Positions 6,055 to 8,003 of a DNA stretch of 8,003 bases are shown here, piece by piece. The notes beneath the pieces were generated by a model, which saw only the letters and a list, made by a program, of their open reading frames with translations, was not told the DNA's origin and did no database searches. The DNA is taken from the NCBI GenBank assembly GCA_902803635.1, contig CADCQU010000117.1, positions 1-8,003 of the forward strand. Reading direction: 5' to 3'. The first letter of the stretch is position 1. Each line of letters opens with the position of its first letter. The position numbers and the translations under genes were made by a program. Origin of the DNA: an uncultured Lachnospiraceae bacterium (GTDB lineage Bacteria; Bacillota; Clostridia; Lachnospirales; Lachnospiraceae).

Positions 6055-7044
6055 TTATACTCCCCGTGCCCCGGAAGCAGCCTTCTTCTGCCCGACTTCT
6101 CCCCGCTTCCTCTCTATAAATTTTATCGCCAGCGGGCAAAGGAAGGTGACGTAGAAAATCGCAATGAAGCAGACGAGTATGCTATTGACCGGTGAGGGGA
6201 CGTTGTCCGTGATAATTTTTTTCAGAATGAGCTCGATCACGTAGTAGCCCAGGAACCCGCCGACGACACGGATCAGCCTGTCCTTCATGGACACGCCGTC
6301 CGTTGTAAAGTTCACGAAGCGCCGCTCCAGAATCCAGCCGATCAGGAACGCGGAGCAGTAGCCTACCGCCTTGAAGGTATCATTTGCCATCTTCGCACCG
6401 TCCACGATCAGTTTTCCCTCCGCCGTATAGTCCGCCGGGTAGGGCTTTACCGCCGCATAAATGGCGAGCGCAATAGCGAGCACAAGGCCGATGACAAGAA
6501 CCAGCATATCCTTCTCCGGGTGTACCTCCAGCCAGCAAAGAAGCCGGTAGGTAAGGTACATCACAAGCATGCTGGCCGCCATGCCGACAATCACGTCCTG
6601 CGGCGTATGCACGCCCAGATAGAGGCGGCTGAAGCCAACCAGAAGGACGCCTACAAAGGAAAGAACGCGGAGAAGCGTCCCCATGTCCTTCCGAACCGCC
6701 AGACCGCCGAGAATGGTGCCGGCATTTGTCGTGTGTCCGCTCGGGAAGGAGTAGCCCGTGGCCGTCGTCATGGAATCCCCATACGGAACGATACGCGCAT
6801 CCCGAATCCACGGGCGGTACGCGCAGACCGTCACCTTGAGGAAGCCATTTGCCAGACGGTTGCCGCTCCAGCCCATCAGATAATACGTGCCCAGCTTCTT
6901 GTCTACCGCCCAGTAAACCAGGGCCATGAGCGCGATCACCGTGCTCAGCTCACCGAAAAATGTCATTTTCTGCAAAAAAGTCACCAGAACGGCTCCGCCG
7001 CCGTTCCGTAAATCCTGCAGCATTAGCAGCATATCAATGTCCAT
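6055..7044 (-). CDS. PAP2-family membrane phosphatase
   Basis: This 329-residue integral membrane protein carries the complete PAP2 signature: KVTVCAYRP (K70, R77, P78), PSGHT (S102, G103, H104) and SRLYLGVHTPQD (S139, R140, catalytic H146, D150). The family removes phosphate from lipid phosphates such as phosphatidic acid or undecaprenyl pyrophosphate, usually on the outer face of the membrane. About eight or nine hydrophobic segments are visible. Those beyond residue 175 form a C-terminal membrane extension longer than in minimal PAP2 enzymes (about 200-250 residues). The start at 7044 is chosen because AGGAGG (7055-7050) lies 5 bases upstream; an in-frame ATG at 7098 would overlap the preceding gene and add a basic, non-family stretch. 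It follows the hydrolase gene by 16 bases, so they form one operon. The substrate is unknown. Confidence 0.9.
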   Translation of the reverse strand: MDIDMLLMLQDLRNGGGAVLVTFLQKMTFFGELSTVIALMALVYWAVDKKLGTYYLMGWSGNRLANGFLKVTVCAYRPWIRDARIVPYGDSMTTATGYSFPSGHTTNAGTILGGLAVRKDMGTLLRVLSFVGVLLVGFSRLYLGVHTPQDVIVGMAASMLVMYLTYRLLCWLEVHPEKDMLVLVIGLVLAIALAIYAAVKPYPADYTAEGKLIVDGAKMANDTFKAVGYCSAFLIGWILERRFVNFTTDGVSMKDRLIRVVGGFLGYYVIELILKKIITDNVPSPVNSILVCFIAIFYVTFLCPLAIKFIERKRGEVGQKKAASGARGV

Positions 7045-7060
7045 AATCTCCTCCTTTGTT

Positions 7061-7765
7061 TCAATCCACTTCCACAATCTGCAGCGGCGTCCCCTCAATC
7101 ATCTGGCGAATTTTCTCCTCGTCATCAAGATGCATCAGGCAGACATTTGTCCCCGCCTCGCAGAGGGCCAGCAGCTCCTGCAAATGCTCTTCCAGATACA
7201 AATGAACCCCGCTTTCCTTAGAGGATGCCTCGGTATACAAAACCGTCCCTGCGGGATTGCCATTTGCCTCCATCGCCGCAAGATACGGGGAGAGCGTATT
7301 TGTATCTCCCGTATATACCACGTATTTCCCTTCCACGCGCAGCGCATAGCCAAAGCACCGCCCGGCAAGGGAGGCCGAGTGCTGCGTCTCAATCGCAACA
7401 TCGAACCAAGGCTCCTCCAGCGCATACACCGGCAGAACCTCGAAGGCAGCCGGATCACAGCCCTCGATTGTCCCCAGAAGGTATTCCATGTCCTTCCCGA
7501 TTGCCTCGCACGGAACGACCACCATCACCGGAACACCGATGCAATATTTCGCGTAATGGATCAACGTCCCGATTCCGCTGACGTGGTCCCCGTGCGTGTG
7601 TGTCACGAGAACATAGATCCGCTCCGCGTCCGAAAAGTCAAGCGCCTTGAACTTCTGGAACGCGCACAGGGAAAAATCCAGCAGGACCAGCGCCCCGCCG
7701 TCCCGAAAGTACGCGCACGTATTGTCTCTGGCAAATGCGGACCCGCGGCCAAAAAAATGCAACAT
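7061..7765 (-). CDS. Metallo-beta-lactamase-fold hydrolase
   Basis: This 234-residue cytoplasmic protein has the metal-binding pattern of the MBL superfamily: THTHGDH (55-61: H56, H58, D60, H61), H129 in ETQHS, D154 in YTGDT, and H212 in LMHLDDEE. This suggests a two-metal site. The layout is reminiscent of RNase Z and PhnP-type phosphodiesterases, but the substrate cannot be told. The start at 7765 is preferred because AGGAGG (7784-7779) lies 13 bases before it and within the longer reading. An upstream in-frame ATG at 7792 lacks its own ribosome binding site and would add 9 residues. The 13-base spacing is somewhat long, so the start is less sure than the rest. It is first in an operon with the PAP2 phosphatase. 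Confidence 0.87.
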   Translation of the reverse strand: MLHFFGRGSAFARDNTCAYFRDGGALVLLDFSLCAFQKFKALDFSDAERIYVLVTHTHGDHVSGIGTLIHYAKYCIGVPVMVVVPCEAIGKDMEYLLGTIEGCDPAAFEVLPVYALEEPWFDVAIETQHSASLAGRCFGYALRVEGKYVVYTGDTNTLSPYLAAMEANGNPAGTVLYTEASSKESGVHLYLEEHLQELLALCEAGTNVCLMHLDDEEKIRQMIEGTPLQIVEVD

Positions 7766-7852
7766 AAATATTATCCCACCTCCTTTTTTCATTTGCAGCC
7801 TAAATCTTCATGCGCAATTTACGCTCCACCAAGAAATATGATCCCGGAGCAC

Positions 7853-7882
7853 ATTATACCATATATTTATCTATTATTCCAA
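7853..7882 (-). promoter_or_regulatory. Proximal promoter of the MBL hydrolase/PAP2 operon
   Basis: On the - strand a -35-like TTGGAA (7882-7877) and a perfect -10 TATAAT (7858-7853) are 18 bases apart, with TG in the extended -10 position (TGgTATAAT). Transcription would start near 7846. The short leader could form a weak GCTCC/GGAGC stem (7850-7846 with 7827-7823). Confidence 0.7.
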
Positions 7883-7922
7883 CTTATTTTTAATATTTTT
7901 AACACTATTTAACGTCATACCG

Positions 7923-7947
7923 TTTCTCTCAAATAGCGCGAGAGAAA
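7923..7947. other. 8-bp perfect inverted repeat upstream of the MBL/PAP2 operon
   Basis: TTTCTCTC (7923-7930) and GAGAGAAA (7940-7947) pair perfectly around a 9-base loop. It lies between the distal and proximal minus-strand promoters. No U-tract follows on either strand, so it is more likely a regulator site or RNA hairpin than a terminator. The rest of 7766-8003 is AT-rich and shows no gene. Confidence 0.4.
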
Positions 7948-7967
7948 AAGACATCCCAATGACTCCT

Positions 7968-7996
7968 ATAAGAAAATATAACACAGAAAATGTCAA
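7968..7996 (-). promoter_or_regulatory. Possible distal promoter of the MBL hydrolase/PAP2 operon
   Basis: A perfect -35 TTGACA (7996-7991) lies on the - strand, followed after 17 bases by TCTTAT (7973-7968), a poor -10. The first 12 bases match the strong promoter at 6029-6018. It is near the window edge and could be incomplete or inactive. Confidence 0.35.
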
Positions 7997-8003
7997 TTCT
8001 TCA

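Larger units (their letters stand above)
188..7797. repeat. Dispersed octamer GGCAAATG/CATTTGCC, 16 exact copies
   Basis: Exact copies read as CATTTGCC on the + strand begin at 188, 271, 362, 1323, 2176, 4832, 4887, 5480, 6381, 6846 and 7261. Copies read as GGCAAATG begin at 1141, 2566, 3987, 4088 and 7730. Four more share the 7-base core GCAAATG (3666-3672, 4934-4940, 7180-7186, 7791-7797). Flanking bases are not conserved, so the unit is about 8 bases. Copies lie in six of the seven genes (none in CarD) and in non-coding DNA. In genes they fall in different frames, encoding Ala-Asn (7), Phe-Ala (3), Ile-Cys (2), His-Leu-Pro (1) and Gln-Met (1). The function is unknown; see findings. Confidence 0.9.

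Noticed and set aside
6926..7912. 328-codon open frame on the + strand across the MBL and PAP2 genes
   Set aside because: Both minus-strand genes have complete catalytic motifs and ribosome binding sites; this frame runs through two genes and the promoter region without any family signature.

Overview
The window looks like chromosomal DNA of a moderately GC-rich Firmicute, most likely a Clostridia-class anaerobe. The reasons are strong AGGAGG-type ribosome binding sites, a sensor kinase of the form common in Clostridia, a CarD-family regulator, a small alarmone synthetase and REP-like intergenic palindromes. Genus and species cannot be read from the sequence. All seven genes look intact, and no phage, transposase, CRISPR array, tRNA or rRNA is visible.

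Left half (+ strand): after a REP-like palindromic stretch (about 1-140), an extended -10 promoter with a perfect 7+7 bp operator-like inverted repeat drives a three-gene operon. It encodes a RelA/SpoT-domain small alarmone synthetase (335-922), an OmpR-type response regulator (941-1609) and a two-TM sensor histidine kinase (1619-2914). A strong intrinsic terminator closes it (2928-2958). A single CarD-family gene (3039-3548) follows. It converges on the next gene, and the two share a bidirectional terminator (3601-3634).

Right half (- strand): a 728-residue protein with a TerD-like C-terminal domain (5888-3702) has its own consensus promoter. Its leader starts at the first base of a three-tier hairpin that ends in a U-tract just before the ribosome binding site, which suggests transcription attenuation or an unrecognised structured RNA. 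Upstream of it lies a two-gene operon of a metallo-beta-lactamase-fold hydrolase (7765-7061) and a PAP2 membrane phosphatase (7044-6055), with one good promoter and one weaker candidate.

The most unusual signal cuts across all genes. The non-palindromic octamer GGCAAATG (CATTTGCC on the other strand) occurs 16 times exactly, where about 0.25 would be expected by chance, and its 7-base core GCAAATG occurs 20 times. It is found in both orientations, in several reading frames and between genes. Codon choice appears bent to keep it: all seven Ala-Asn pairs followed by a G-starting codon are spelled GCA AAT G, while Ala-Asn elsewhere uses GCC/GCG AAC. This resembles DNA uptake sequences, Chi-like sites or the cyanobacterial HIP1 element more than a protein-level effect.
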